A DNA stretch of 64,000 nucleotides from Candidatus Sulfopaludibacter sp. SbA3 (GCA_945893365.1 CAMDED010000001.1:124001-188000); one strand, 5' to 3'; positions 7,526-16,772 are shown, numbered from the stretch's first letter. The notes: generated from the sequence alone by a model not told the origin. A program made the numbers and translations.

Positions 7526-9795
7526 TCGCTCCTTTCGGAACACCGGTGCTTGCATGTGCCTCTTTACGCGCTCGTCGCACGGAGAGCGTAAGTCTTTTCC
7601 TCGATCGGTGTAGAGGCAAATCGATGCCGCACGCCTTTCCACGGGAGAACACGATTACAGTACAGGCTGCCGGGGACATCGCGCATTTTCTCGATCGTCT
7701 TTCTCCAACTGACCTGAGGAACCTTGTTTTTGTCGTAGACCTTGAATGGACCCCTGCGGCGGCGGAATGGGATCTAACCCGGGAGGTTCATCCACTCCGC
7801 CCGGTTGAACTGATGCTGTCGTTCCCGGAAGTCTATTGGATCTTTCTAACGCCGAGTCTGCCTGACCTTAGCGACGCTTTTGCTTCGAGGCGATCAACTC
7901 CACCAGAGTTGAGTAATGGCGCATTCCAGCAGCAACTTCGTTCATTGGCGATCCCGGCACACTTCGTCGAATATGAGAAGCTAGCGCTGCTCCCGCAACT
8001 CATCCAACGTCATGGCGAAGGATTCAGGCCTCTGTTTGATCCTTTCGGCCTGCGCTTCTTTATCGAGGCGATGGCGCAACCGGACATGGCCAAAGCTCCA
8101 GCTTCGAGTTCTCAATTCCTCTTGCCTCAACTTGGAGTGGCGGTAGAAGATGAGTCTACATTTTGCTGGTTTCATGGCTATCTCCTCTATCGCTATGGTC
8201 GGTTCGCATCCTTGGCGCCGACCTATAGCGCATTGCGCACCTGGCAGAAACTGCTCTCGTCCGCGTTGGATGAGATAGAAGGGAACGGCCGGAGTGTACA
8301 TCCCACCGGTTCTGCAGCAGGCGCGACCGTGGAGAGACCAACTAAGATTGCCATCATCGAGGACGTCGAACTGAGCTTTAGTGATTGTAAGGATTGGATA
8401 CTCCGCAAAGAGAGCCTGATGCCTGGCCATTATGAAGCAACGACACATCTGTATCGTGACCACTCGACCGCTCTTCGACTGCGTTGGGACGAGGGACAAT
8501 GGAGCGGACGGTGGGCTCCCCGCATTGTGGTCTCCTCAATTAAGGTCTCGTGTGATGGCCGCGCTATCTTAAAACCCCACAACGGGATGTTTGAGATCGG
8601 AATCGTGGAGAGCCTTTGGAGTCCGCCGAAGGACAGACCGAACTCGCCGCCCACCGAATGCCTCAGATTCAGAACCGACGGAGCGCCTCCTAGCGCTGCC
8701 GACCGCCACAGCGCAACAGGAATGGTCCAGGAGGTGGCCGCACGTCTGCTTATGCGTATTCGGGCAGGGGCGGAGGACGTTCGCGATAGTGACCAAGCGA
8801 TACATTACGCTGCCCTCGCTCTTGCCGCCCGTAGGCTGCTTGGATTTCGCACACTGCATCTGTCCTTGGACGCCATTCGTCTACAGCATCAGATGGAAGT
8901 TGAGGCCGAAGCCAGTTTCATCGGCACATCGAATGATCTGGATGTCGATCTTCGGATGAGGGTCATTGAGGACGAGGTTACAGATATCGTCTGGCGCTGT
9001 ATTGATGGCTTCGAAGGCCCCTGGTCGAGGCGCTGGAGAATGGCTCGATCATTGATCCTGGCGGGCGGTTTGTCGAATCGTCAGATCCGCACGCGGATTC
9101 GGAACCTCGTTTGGGGACCCGGAACCGAAGCTGCACCACTGCGGCCTGAGGATAAGGAGCCCAAACGAAAGCGCCAACTTATTAACGCCATGCTGGAGAC
9201 TTCCTCAAGCTTGCGCGACGTCTATCACAAGCATGACCAGATCGATGATGAAAACGATCTGGTACGTCATTTTTTGTATTGGCAGAATCGCCCTTACAGA
9301 CGCCCAGAAACGCGTGACGTACTCAAATGGACGCTCAGTTGGCCTCTGGGATATCTCAATATTTTGCGAGGAAGTCTGAGAGGGCTCCTGTTTACATCTT
9401 TGTGTTGGGTGATCCTCTTTGCCGCACTCTTTGCCAACTTTGCGGCACCATCCCCAAGTCTGTCCCTGACCGTGCCCATTGGGTCTTGGGGACGCGGAGC
9501 GTATTGGGTCGCCCATTCTGGAGGAGTCTTCATCGGGATGCAGCAGTTCCTCGAGGGTGGATCAGTGCCGGGGGACATGAAGGACGAAATTCTGGCGTTG
9601 GAGCAGTGGCGAAACGAACCAGTTGAGTTTCCGGCGGTGCGCATGGCACGTGAACGGATGGCGGCGGAGTACATCACGGACTTGCGAGCGAGACTTAGCC
9701 GGTGGTGGACTCTGTACGTTTGTGAGATTTCGCTCGGCTACATCCACCTGGCTGTATTCATTGCTCAACTGGCACAGCGACTAAGCCGTCGCTGA
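7522..9795 (+). CDS. Large unknown protein with C-terminal membrane region
   Basis: This 757-residue protein closes the six-gene operon. The ATG at 7522 overlaps the previous stop; an in-frame ATG at 7624 is the alternative. The N-terminal 350 residues hold alternating strands and helices (NLVFVVDLEW, VYWIFLTPSL), and KIAIIEDVELSF begins a second domain. The middle is rich in Arg and Trp and contains paired acidic helices. Residues 614 to 645 form a clear hydrophobic membrane segment (LLFTSLCWVILFAALFANFA), and a weaker hydrophobic helix lies near the C-terminus. No enzyme motif is visible. A membrane-attached output or effector role is inference from its position after two receiver-type proteins and an ATPase. 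Confidence 0.6.
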   Translation: MIAPFGTPVLACASLRARRTESVSLFLDRCRGKSMPHAFPRENTITVQAAGDIAHFLDRLSPTDLRNLVFVVDLEWTPAAAEWDLTREVHPLRPVELMLSFPEVYWIFLTPSLPDLSDAFASRRSTPPELSNGAFQQQLRSLAIPAHFVEYEKLALLPQLIQRHGEGFRPLFDPFGLRFFIEAMAQPDMAKAPASSSQFLLPQLGVAVEDESTFCWFHGYLLYRYGRFASLAPTYSALRTWQKLLSSALDEIEGNGRSVHPTGSAAGATVERPTKIAIIEDVELSFSDCKDWILRKESLMPGHYEATTHLYRDHSTALRLRWDEGQWSGRWAPRIVVSSIKVSCDGRAILKPHNGMFEIGIVESLWSPPKDRPNSPPTECLRFRTDGAPPSAADRHSATGMVQEVAARLLMRIRAGAEDVRDSDQAIHYAALALAARRLLGFRTLHLSLDAIRLQHQMEVEAEASFIGTSNDLDVDLRMRVIEDEVTDIVWRCIDGFEGPWSRRWRMARSLILAGGLSNRQIRTRIRNLVWGPGTEAAPLRPEDKEPKRKRQLINAMLETSSSLRDVYHKHDQIDDENDLVRHFLYWQNRPYRRPETRDVLKWTLSWPLGYLNILRGSLRGLLFTSLCWVILFAALFANFAAPSPSLSLTVPIGSWGRGAYWVAHSGGVFIGMQQFLEGGSVPGDMKDEILALEQWRNEPVEFPAVRMARERMAAEYITDLRARLSRWWTLYVCEISLGYIHLAVFIAQLAQRLSRR

Positions 9796-10046
9796 ATGAG
9801 ATTTCTAAGAACCCGCTTTTTGAGAACAGCCCACGCTGGCGGTCCAGGTCACAACCCGTTGCTGCAAAAGCTGTTATCGTCAATTACACTTTTGGGAAAC
9901 TCAAATTGGTCAACTCAGCATCTGTGTGACTGCCTCGATAGTTTCAACCAATTCAGTTGAGTAATCTGTTCGGTGCCGACGGCTGGGCGAGCGCTTCGGC
10001 ACTCGCTAGTGGCTAGTGATGTAGATGTGCAACTAAGAACGGACGG

Positions 10047-11420
10047 TCACAGATCGGACAAATATTTCGCAATCCGGTTTGGGAGATCACGAAAAGCATC
10101 TTTTCCCAAAATTTCCAAATTCTTTTCACGGGGTCCCGTGTCCTCCTCTACATCGCGCTGCAGTCGCCGGGCCTCTTCAGCGAACAGAGCGCATAGAAGC
10201 AACGATCGGGCACCGTTACCGCCTACTTGCTTGGCGCGATGCAGGACTTCGAACGCCTTGCGCTTGAGCGCGGCCTGGTCTGCGGACAGCGAACACGAAA
10301 TGACAAGCAGTTCATAACCGAGTACCGCCACAACATCCAATTCGAAGTCGCGGTGGACTGTCGCATTGGGCGCCGATTTCGCAACACGTATCGAATGGTA
10401 CACGTTCCACTTCAAATGGCCGGCACGCTCCAGCGCCTCTCTCAATGACCGGTAGGCAAACAACTCCAGACATTGGTATTGCAGGAATTGATTGAGACGG
10501 CCTAGATCAGCGGGGACCAAATGCTCCAGGTGCAGTGCCCATCCGCTGTCGCTACGGCACCAAAGGTTGCCGCCACCGAAATGATCCCGCAATCGTGTGG
10601 TAAGAAGTTCCCAGTTGGGGTAGTTTGGCAGCGTCATCCACTGAATCGGTTGTTTAGGCCAGGACTCCTTCGGCGGCGTCTGTGGCCACCTGGCCCATCG
10701 TCTTTTCGCTCGTCCCGAGTTGCTATCCCAACAAAGTGTCCAGACAGATTGAAGCCAGTCGGCATAGACTCGCCGATTCTCCGGAACTTGCAGCGCAGTG
10801 AACAGATCGCAGCCAAGTTCAACAAGAGCCGGGTCCGGTTTGGACGCGGTGACCCGGAGGTTGCATTGAGTTGAAAAGTATTCCGTCGCGAAACCGTTCA
10901 GTTCAGCCAGCTCGGAAACGGAGAGAGCCCAACTTGCCCTCTCATCCGCTGTGGATGATCTCTTGCTGTGGACGATCACATTCTCGCCGGTGGGCAAGAA
11001 ACTCGTTTCGAGTTCACAAGCGCGACCATCCTCATATCGATATGCGGAGAGCGCTTCCATCGCATTTACGGACATGGCTCTCGAACCACCGCTGTAGTGT
11101 AAATGAAAAACGCAGTCTGGTGGCTGCAGCCTGATCATATTGGCTACTGCCTGCCGAATCGCCTGAGGTTTGGAATAGGGAACCACAAATTGCGTCCACC
11201 TCAGCACCTCCTGGTGGCCAAGCAGAGAGTCGCCTCGGAGGCGGGACTCAAGAAGCCGATAGACACGCTGCGCTTCATCGGTCGTGTCGTCTCGGCAAAG
11301 TACTGAAAATGTGGGCAATCGGCCGTCTCGTTCTAAACCCCAGCAACATAGGCGAAAAGCGCCCACCAGGACTGGAATCTCACTAAGTCCGACGGTCAGG
11401 ATTACGTGGGTTCGATCCAT
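10047..11420 (-). CDS. Card1-like protein: CARF sensor plus PD-(D/E)XK-type nuclease (DUF1887-like)
   Basis: This 457-residue protein has an N-terminal Rossmann-like CARF domain (HVILTVGLSEIPVLVG, then CVFHLHYSGGSRAMSVNA at the ligand loop) and a C-terminal restriction-endonuclease-like domain (FELDVVAVLGYELLVISC). This is the layout of Card1/Can2 proteins, which bind cyclic oligoadenylates and then cut nucleic acid during type III CRISPR immunity. Two things differ. No cas gene or CRISPR array is in the window, and the catalytic Lys normally seen just after the ISC strand is replaced by Ser (ISCSLS); a Lys-rich helix follows a few residues later. The gene converges with the six-gene operon across 251 bases. 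Whether it senses a product of that operon is unknown. Confidence 0.75.
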   Translation of the reverse strand: MDRTHVILTVGLSEIPVLVGAFRLCCWGLERDGRLPTFSVLCRDDTTDEAQRVYRLLESRLRGDSLLGHQEVLRWTQFVVPYSKPQAIRQAVANMIRLQPPDCVFHLHYSGGSRAMSVNAMEALSAYRYEDGRACELETSFLPTGENVIVHSKRSSTADERASWALSVSELAELNGFATEYFSTQCNLRVTASKPDPALVELGCDLFTALQVPENRRVYADWLQSVWTLCWDSNSGRAKRRWARWPQTPPKESWPKQPIQWMTLPNYPNWELLTTRLRDHFGGGNLWCRSDSGWALHLEHLVPADLGRLNQFLQYQCLELFAYRSLREALERAGHLKWNVYHSIRVAKSAPNATVHRDFELDVVAVLGYELLVISCSLSADQAALKRKAFEVLHRAKQVGGNGARSLLLCALFAEEARRLQRDVEEDTGPREKNLEILGKDAFRDLPNRIAKYLSDL

Positions 11421-11597
11421 CCAACTGAAGCTAGCACAGTCCGTTGCACGTGAACTCGCACGAGCACTTCAATTCAGCGTAACCCAACAGCAAGACGTGG
11501 CTCCGCACCTGTTCAGGCCTTGCCCGAGCCTTCTCAGGCCATTGCGAATGCATGGCGAACGTTGTGCACCCGGCGATGCCACCGGTGTAATCTCGTA

Positions 11598-12698
11598 ATG
11601 GAATCAATTAACCTCACAGAACCGACGCACATGCCAAACGACTTGCGATCAACAACACCAACACCTTTAACTGTTGGCATCCCGTATCGCGATGAGGGCC
11701 AGGATTTTGCCCTTCTGGCTGGAGGGTTGTCCCAAGCGTTGGACGCGTTGCCGGCGGAGGTACTGAGGGAGGTCGTCTTCTGTGTCAACGGTTCGCCTGA
11801 GGGTTTTGACAGGCATCTCGAAGTGCTCGCAAGGGAGTCTCCCTTGGGTCATCACGGCGTGCGCGTGATCACATCGGCGGAAGGGAAACTGACCGCACAG
11901 CAAGCGATTGTAGATGCGCGCTTGCTGGCTGGCTATCTGGCTTTTGTGGATTCGGATGTCGTGCTGGAAACAAACGCTTTGCATTGCCTCTGGGACATCC
12001 TGGAATCCGACTCGGATTGCATGGTGTCGTATGGGCAGCCTGTGGCGGTTTTCCCCAAGACTTTCAACTGGGTTCATCTGCTGTTGCGCACGCACTACTC
12101 TCTTCGCGAGAGGGCGTATCGTAGAGCGTATTTCCACGGCCGGGCCTTTATGGTGCGGCACTGGTTTCTTGAACCACCAACTTCCGAGCAGGCTCAACAC
12201 TCGGCACCGGGAAAGCGGTTGCAACTCCACAAAGGACCGCTCGTGGATGACATCGTCTTGAGCCGGATTGCAGTGGCGACTTGGGGGCCGGAATCGATCC
12301 GCGAAGTCCAGGAGGCTAATGTCTATTTCGATCCGCCAGACACATTGCGTGGACTCTATGCAGCACACCTTCGGGTGGCTCTAGAACTCCAGCGACTCGA
12401 TCTCCTCTACCCCGGTCACTCCCATCTCCAGGAGCGCGTCCTCACTGCGAACTGGCGGCCTGAAGCCATTCAGCGATTCTCTCGCCGTTTAAGACTCCTT
12501 CATGCGTGCTATCGCTTGCTCGAAGGATCGCTACGCCGTGCAGCCAGAATTCATGTTGCACTTGTGAAGGCGGGATTATTGAACCTGGACACTCTGTGGG
12601 TTTGCATCCCAGGAACCAAGAGTTTCGCGCGCCATCGAAATTCGTGGCGCTCATTCAGGAGCGACCCCTGCCGTCCAAAGCCTCCTGAAAAAAGCTGA
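11598..12698 (+). CDS. Family 2 glycosyltransferase
   Basis: This protein of about 366 residues carries a GT-A fold. PLTVGIPYRDEG is the first nucleotide-binding strand, and AFVDSDVV provides the acidic metal-binding motif. It would transfer a sugar from a nucleotide sugar to a glycan or lipid acceptor at the cytoplasmic side. I chose the ATG at 11598; the in-frame ATG at 11631 is equally possible, and neither has a strong ribosome binding site. There is no long membrane helix. Its 3' end overlaps the opposing glycosyltransferase by 44 bases, so the C-terminus may have been altered at the junction. Together with the carbamoyltransferase at the window start it suggests glycan decoration, but the cluster is interrupted by the signalling operon. 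Confidence 0.8.
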   Translation: MESINLTEPTHMPNDLRSTTPTPLTVGIPYRDEGQDFALLAGGLSQALDALPAEVLREVVFCVNGSPEGFDRHLEVLARESPLGHHGVRVITSAEGKLTAQQAIVDARLLAGYLAFVDSDVVLETNALHCLWDILESDSDCMVSYGQPVAVFPKTFNWVHLLLRTHYSLRERAYRRAYFHGRAFMVRHWFLEPPTSEQAQHSAPGKRLQLHKGPLVDDIVLSRIAVATWGPESIREVQEANVYFDPPDTLRGLYAAHLRVALELQRLDLLYPGHSHLQERVLTANWRPEAIQRFSRRLRLLHACYRLLEGSLRRAARIHVALVKAGLLNLDTLWVCIPGTKSFARHRNSWRSFRSDPCRPKPPEKS

Positions 12699-13818
12699 GC
12701 CATCGCCCTGCTTGGAGCTCCTGTGTGAATCTATTCGCCGTGGCCTGGCTGTTGCGAGAAAGGCGGGCATGCACTTCCGTGTTTCGCAATGCCAATTCAA
12801 TGCAACCCGCAAGGCTAGCTGGATCTGCTGGCTCACACACCAGCGCATTATCTCCCGGCTCCACATAATCCGCGGTGCCTCCGATGTTGCTGGTAATCAC
12901 GACCAAGCCCCGCGCCATCGCCTCCAGATTGCTGCAACCAAACGCTTCAGGTAGCACCGTAGGATATACGAAAACGTTTGAACGATCGAATAGCCCCACT
13001 ACGCCATCGGTGTTTAGGCTACCGAGCCACCGGACTTGTTCGGCCACACCCATCCTGGCTGCGTGCGCCTGGAGCGCATCGCGTTCAGGCCCATCACCCG
13101 CGACCGCCATGCGAACAACCAAATCGCGGTGGAATTTGAGCCACGAGACCGCATCGAGCGCCCCGTCCAGTCCCTTGCGACGGACCAGCCTGCCCGCATA
13201 GCACACGTCATATTCTCTGCCGCTCGTCGTTGTAGGGCCGAAGAAGGCGGGGTGTATGCTCGCGTGTACAACTGGCCCAAGAACCGCGCCGGCATCCAAC
13301 TCGAACAGACGCGAGAACTCGTTTCTCGCGTAATGGCTTGCGAATGTAAAGTGGGAGCACCTTTCCAAAAGCCGGCGTTCTAGGCGGGCGGTCTTTTGAT
13401 CCGGCGGCAACCCGAATACATTGAGCAAAATCGGGTCGCGAGTGGCGAGACCTGCCAGATCGAGAATGAAGGAAACAACTACCAGATCGAAGGAATGGTC
13501 GCGATAGAACTGCCTCGCTGCCACGTTGAAGGCGAGCGACTCTGGTGCGAGCCGATCGGAATCCCAAAGAGATCTTGCAAAGTCATCGCTCTCAAGCGTG
13601 TCGACATGACCTAACGAAGTCAGCGACATCTCCACAACCCGCACCCTCGAATACTTGAGCAGCGCATCCTCAAAAAGCCTCGTCCGCGAAGTTTGGCGGG
13701 TCAGGATCGTCACTTCGTAGCCAGCTTCTGCGAGCAGCGAGAACAATTGCAGCGTAACGGTCTCGCCTCCGCCCGAAACGGATGAGAGCCTCGGATCATG
13801 GAAAAGAATAGATGCCAC
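12655..13818 (-). CDS. Family 4 glycosyltransferase
   Basis: This protein of about 387 residues has the GT-B layout of family 4. The N-terminal acceptor domain starts with SILFHDPRLSSVSGGGE. The donor domain has VCYAGRLVRRKGLDGAL, and PEAFGCSNLEAMARGLVVI carries the Glu of the EX7E sugar-nucleotide motif. The frame is open upstream to a TTG at 13866, but homologous proteins start close to the first strand, so I prefer the GTG at 13818. It would act in the cytoplasm on lipid-linked or protein-linked glycans. It converges with the family 2 enzyme and shares 44 bases with it at the 3' ends. Confidence 0.85.
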   Translation of the reverse strand: MASILFHDPRLSSVSGGGETVTLQLFSLLAEAGYEVTILTRQTSRTRLFEDALLKYSRVRVVEMSLTSLGHVDTLESDDFARSLWDSDRLAPESLAFNVAARQFYRDHSFDLVVVSFILDLAGLATRDPILLNVFGLPPDQKTARLERRLLERCSHFTFASHYARNEFSRLFELDAGAVLGPVVHASIHPAFFGPTTTSGREYDVCYAGRLVRRKGLDGALDAVSWLKFHRDLVVRMAVAGDGPERDALQAHAARMGVAEQVRWLGSLNTDGVVGLFDRSNVFVYPTVLPEAFGCSNLEAMARGLVVITSNIGGTADYVEPGDNALVCEPADPASLAGCIELALRNTEVHARLSRNSQATANRFTQELQAGRWLSFFQEALDGRGRS

Positions 13819-14000
13819 AAGCAGAAAGACTATCGCAAACAAGAGATCGGATGGACCCCGTCGCAACGGCAGCGAAGCGGAGGCTGCGGGGTGAAGGATA
13901 TTTCCAATCAGTCTGAGGAATCCGGTCGAAGGCTGAGCGCGATTCAGCTCCGATTCCGAGCAGGATTCCGCTGGGAAATCGCACCCGTCTTAGCGAGGTT

Positions 14001-14021
14001 GAGCTGACCCGCGTTCAGCTC
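14001..14021. terminator. Inverted repeat at the end of the DUF2188 gene
   Basis: GAGCTGA and TCAGCTC form a perfect 7-bp inverted repeat around a 7-base centre, overlapping the stop codon of the DUF2188 gene. It could fold as a short hairpin at the end of the minus-strand operon. No clear T-tract follows, so intrinsic termination is only possible. Confidence 0.3.
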
Positions 14022-14245
14022 GGGTACTTTCGCGGGTCCTGGCCGTAGGTACGCTCGCTCGAAATCTTGCCGCCCTCGTTGTGAATCTTCACCTGGGCGA
14101 GGCCGCCGGAGTTCTTGGCGAGCTCGACGGCCCGCTGGATCGCGCCGGCCTTCGTCGGAGCTGATGCGCTGGCGCGATCAGCACCTTCTTTCTTGATGTT
14201 CCAGTCTTCGCCCTTCGTGACGTGGTACACGATTCTCTTGTTCAT
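14015..14245 (-). CDS. DUF2188 family protein
   Basis: This 76-residue protein reads as one small domain. It starts with RIVYHVTKGEDWNIKKEGADRAS, continues with a helix carrying AIQRAVELAKNSGG, and ends in a strand pair with SERTYGQDP. That pattern is the usual DUF2188 signature: strand, Trp-x-Val/Ile-Lys, Ala-rich helix, Tyr-Gly-x-Asp-Pro end. The molecular function of the family is not known to me. The gene is last on this minus-strand stretch, 40 bases after the small Cys protein gene, and a hairpin overlaps its stop. Confidence 0.8.
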   Translation of the reverse strand: MNKRIVYHVTKGEDWNIKKEGADRASASAPTKAGAIQRAVELAKNSGGLAQVKIHNEGGKISSERTYGQDPRKYPS

Positions 14246-14285
14246 GATGTTTCTTAACTTCTTTGATTCGCGGTTCTCATGTGGG

Positions 14286-14534
14286 TCAGCTCTGCACCGG
14301 GTCGCTGTTCAGCGCAGACTCAAGTTGATGAATGACGCTACGAATCTCTTCTAGATCAGCTTGGAGGAATTTCACGGCACAACTGGAACAATAGCGCAGG
14401 ACATCCCTACCGTCTTTGATCGTGAGCCTGGTGTGCCCCCTCAGAATCTGATGCTCTTTGTTATGACGACACTTGTGAGCCCGCTCCGCTGGGTCAACGA
14501 TGAGTTGCGGCAGGAATGACTTAGGCCTTGGCAT
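14286..14534 (-). CDS. Small Cys/His-containing hypothetical protein
   Basis: This 82-residue protein starts at the ATG at 14534, which overlaps the end of the helicase gene by 14 bases; the frame is open further upstream, but only inside the helicase. A HKCRHNKEH motif in the first half and YCSSC in the second could bind one zinc ion. The rest is a basic N-terminus and a C-terminal helix with acidic residues. I do not recognise the family. Translational coupling to the helicase suggests an accessory role for that enzyme. Confidence 0.6.
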   Translation of the reverse strand: MPRPKSFLPQLIVDPAERAHKCRHNKEHQILRGHTRLTIKDGRDVLRYCSSCAVKFLQADLEEIRSVIHQLESALNSDPVQS

Positions 14535-16329
14535 CAAATACCTCTCCTTCAACTTCTTTGACGATCCGATTGATCTCACTCCGAGCCCTATCGATTTGAA
14601 CCTGGGTGAACTCTCCCCGCTCCTTCTCCTTGCGCCCAACGAGCTTGTTAACCTTCTTGTCGATCAGGGCCTTGATGACCACGAAGTTCTCCCTTGGTGG
14701 CTTCACCCTGTCTAGAGTTTTTCCCTTGGGGTTGATTGACCGGCTACCGAGCACGCGCCCGACCGCGTTGCGGATCTCTGCGTCGAGAGCACCCTTCGCA
14801 GCCTGACGTGTCTTCTGCTTTGTGGTTGGCAACGGCTGAAGCATCAACTGGTTCACAATCTCGGGCGTTATTCCTCGCCGCTTGAAGAGTTCGAGTGCGT
14901 TACGAACCTCTGCATCCTCCAGGAGCAGCGGAATAACCTCGACGGCAACCCGTTCCTGATCCTTGATTTCGAAAGGATTCTCATATACGTCACTCGGTTT
15001 CGGTTCAAGCTGAAGCTCCTTCAGATCAATGAAGTTGACTTCTTCCATCGGCAGCAATTGGTCAAAGTAATCCTGGTCAGCCCTACTGTACTCCTGCAGG
15101 TCGGTCCAAACGCGGGCAACGTTCGCCCCCGCGTGGAATACAACCACTCCACGGTTCAGCGCATTGTCTGGCTCGTTTTGAACTATGGCACGCATGATGC
15201 GGCCGACGAACTGAACAAACGGAGAAAGATTCCGAAAGATGCTGCAAACCGCTGCGACACTCAGGTACGGGTGGTCGAAACCCTCTCCAAGCTTTCGGAC
15301 TTGAACTATCACGTCCAGCTCGTGGTTCTCAAGCTTACCGAGAATCTTGTCATTCGTTGCGCTATCTTCGCGACTATGGATGTAGGCCGCTCGGAATCCA
15401 CGTGCGGCGTACGCCTCGACGATTTGAATGCAGTGGTGGTAATTCAAGGCCGAGGCAATGATCTTGTGGCGCTTGTCGCCGGTACTGCTCCGCAGGCCAA
15501 CCAATTCTCGGATTGAGCAGTCAACGATTGTAGCCAAGGTCTCTTTCGAGCTGACGATACTCCGCCGAAAATCCGAGTCTTCTTCACCGAGCCGCTTTAC
15601 CTCTTCTAGGCTCACCTCAACTTCGTGGTCGTCCTCGCGGCGCACGTACTTCAAGGTCGCCGGGTTCAATACCACCGCCTTCAGACGCTTAATGAACCCT
15701 GCGGCGATCGCCTTGAAAATTGGGAACGAGTAAATAACCTTGCCCGCCATCAGTTGGCCATCGGCGCGGGTCGGCGTCGCGCTGAAATTCACTATTCGAG
15801 CTGTGGGAAACTTCTGGCGGAGACCTTCCCAGCTCTCGGCGACATTGTGGTGGCCTTCGTCTACGAGGATCAGGTCGAAGTAATCTGGCGGCAGCTGCGA
15901 CAGCCATTTGTTCGACACACCCTGCAACTGTTGGATATTCGTAATGACCACGTCGGCCTCGTCGAGGTCGGCCTTGTTGGTCGTGTCGCCGCGAATCTCC
16001 GCTGGTTCGGGATAGGTTGGCCCTGGAAGCACGCGGCACTTCTGGTAGAACAGTCGGCCCGAGGTGGGATCGAAATCCTTGAACAGCTGGTCGGCGATAC
16101 GCAGCCCCGGCGAGAGGACCAACACCCGCTGCGCGCGAACCGCGAAAGGGGCAATGGCAATAAGCCCAGACTTGCCGCAGCCGACCGGAAGAACGATGCC
16201 CACTTCCCGATCGGCGTTCGGATCGTTAAAGTGCTTGCTGATCTCGTCGTACGCTTCCCGTTGAGGTACCCGAAGAAACGGATTGTTAGTAATGGTTGGC
16301 GATAGAACTTGGAAATGGTGTTGTTTCAT
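14521..16329 (-). CDS. Superfamily 2 DEAD/DEAH-type helicase
   Basis: This 602-residue protein is an SF2 helicase of the ResIII/restriction type. Motifs in order are PQREAYDEI (Q-like), LPVGCGKSGL (Walker A), VVITNIQQL (Ib), LILVDEGHH (DEGH box), NFSATPTR (motif III) and FVQFVGRIMRA (motif VI). The C-terminal 200 residues are helical and basic. I start it at 16329, preceded by a GAGGCG-type ribosome binding site; the open frame continues to 16437 over the neighbouring gene. No nuclease domain is visible. It lies 98 bases after the DUF6527 gene and may be part of the ubiquitin-like operon or a separate module with the two small genes behind it. Confidence 0.85.
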   Translation of the reverse strand: MKQHHFQVLSPTITNNPFLRVPQREAYDEISKHFNDPNADREVGIVLPVGCGKSGLIAIAPFAVRAQRVLVLSPGLRIADQLFKDFDPTSGRLFYQKCRVLPGPTYPEPAEIRGDTTNKADLDEADVVITNIQQLQGVSNKWLSQLPPDYFDLILVDEGHHNVAESWEGLRQKFPTARIVNFSATPTRADGQLMAGKVIYSFPIFKAIAAGFIKRLKAVVLNPATLKYVRREDDHEVEVSLEEVKRLGEEDSDFRRSIVSSKETLATIVDCSIRELVGLRSSTGDKRHKIIASALNYHHCIQIVEAYAARGFRAAYIHSREDSATNDKILGKLENHELDVIVQVRKLGEGFDHPYLSVAAVCSIFRNLSPFVQFVGRIMRAIVQNEPDNALNRGVVVFHAGANVARVWTDLQEYSRADQDYFDQLLPMEEVNFIDLKELQLEPKPSDVYENPFEIKDQERVAVEVIPLLLEDAEVRNALELFKRRGITPEIVNQLMLQPLPTTKQKTRQAAKGALDAEIRNAVGRVLGSRSINPKGKTLDRVKPPRENFVVIKALIDKKVNKLVGRKEKERGEFTQVQIDRARSEINRIVKEVEGEVFDAKA

Positions 16330-16427
16330 CTGAACGCCTCGATAGTTGTAGAGTAAGAGATTGTCTGAGTTACGCGTTGATGCTCGGTGCACGCCGGCGC
16401 CATGAGTCGAAACGTAATTCCTCTGCA

Positions 16428-16772
16428 TTAAACCCACCTCACGCGATTACGCTCGATGAAGAAATGACTCATGCAGGTGCCGGCTGGCTGCCAGAGCGAG
16501 GGCCGCAACGTCACAGCGCCTTCCTCTTCGAAGAGATCCCAACTCGGACATTTGCTCTTCATCAGGTTTACGTCAATCCGAGCACCGCATCCACAGGGGC
16601 AATCAAAAACGACCCAGCGCGGCTCTCCCCCGCGCGAGACGATGTAGATGGTTCGCCCGAGCCTAATGGGAAGGGAATCCATGGAATCAATTGTCCGGAC
16701 GTTCGCGTAGGCGCTCCGCCGACGAAGTTCTACCCAGAATTTCCGAAGCCAGTTCAAAAGCGCGACGATCAT
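16428..16772 (-). CDS. DUF6527 family zinc-binding protein
   Basis: This 114-residue protein starts at 16772, where its ATG overlaps the stop of the JAB-E1 gene as ATGA. After a basic N-terminal helix it has IYIVSRGGEPRWVVFDCPCGCG, then MKSKCPSW and GTCMSHFFIERNRVRWV. The Cys cluster (CPCGC, further Cys and a His) indicates a zinc-ribbon-like fold. Proteins annotated DUF6527 are known beside E1, E2 and JAB genes in bacterial ubiquitin-like operons. A role as a ligase-like or substrate adaptor is inference. The name rests on pattern recognition of the CPCGCG region and the location. Confidence 0.7.
   Translation of the reverse strand: MIVALLNWLRKFWVELRRRSAYANVRTIDSMDSLPIRLGRTIYIVSRGGEPRWVVFDCPCGCGARIDVNLMKSKCPSWDLFEEEGAVTLRPSLWQPAGTCMSHFFIERNRVRWV

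Noticed and set aside
10047-11420. Evidence for a type III CRISPR locus
   Set aside because: The CARF-nuclease is the only such gene; no Cas10, Csm/Cmr or array is present in 64 kb.
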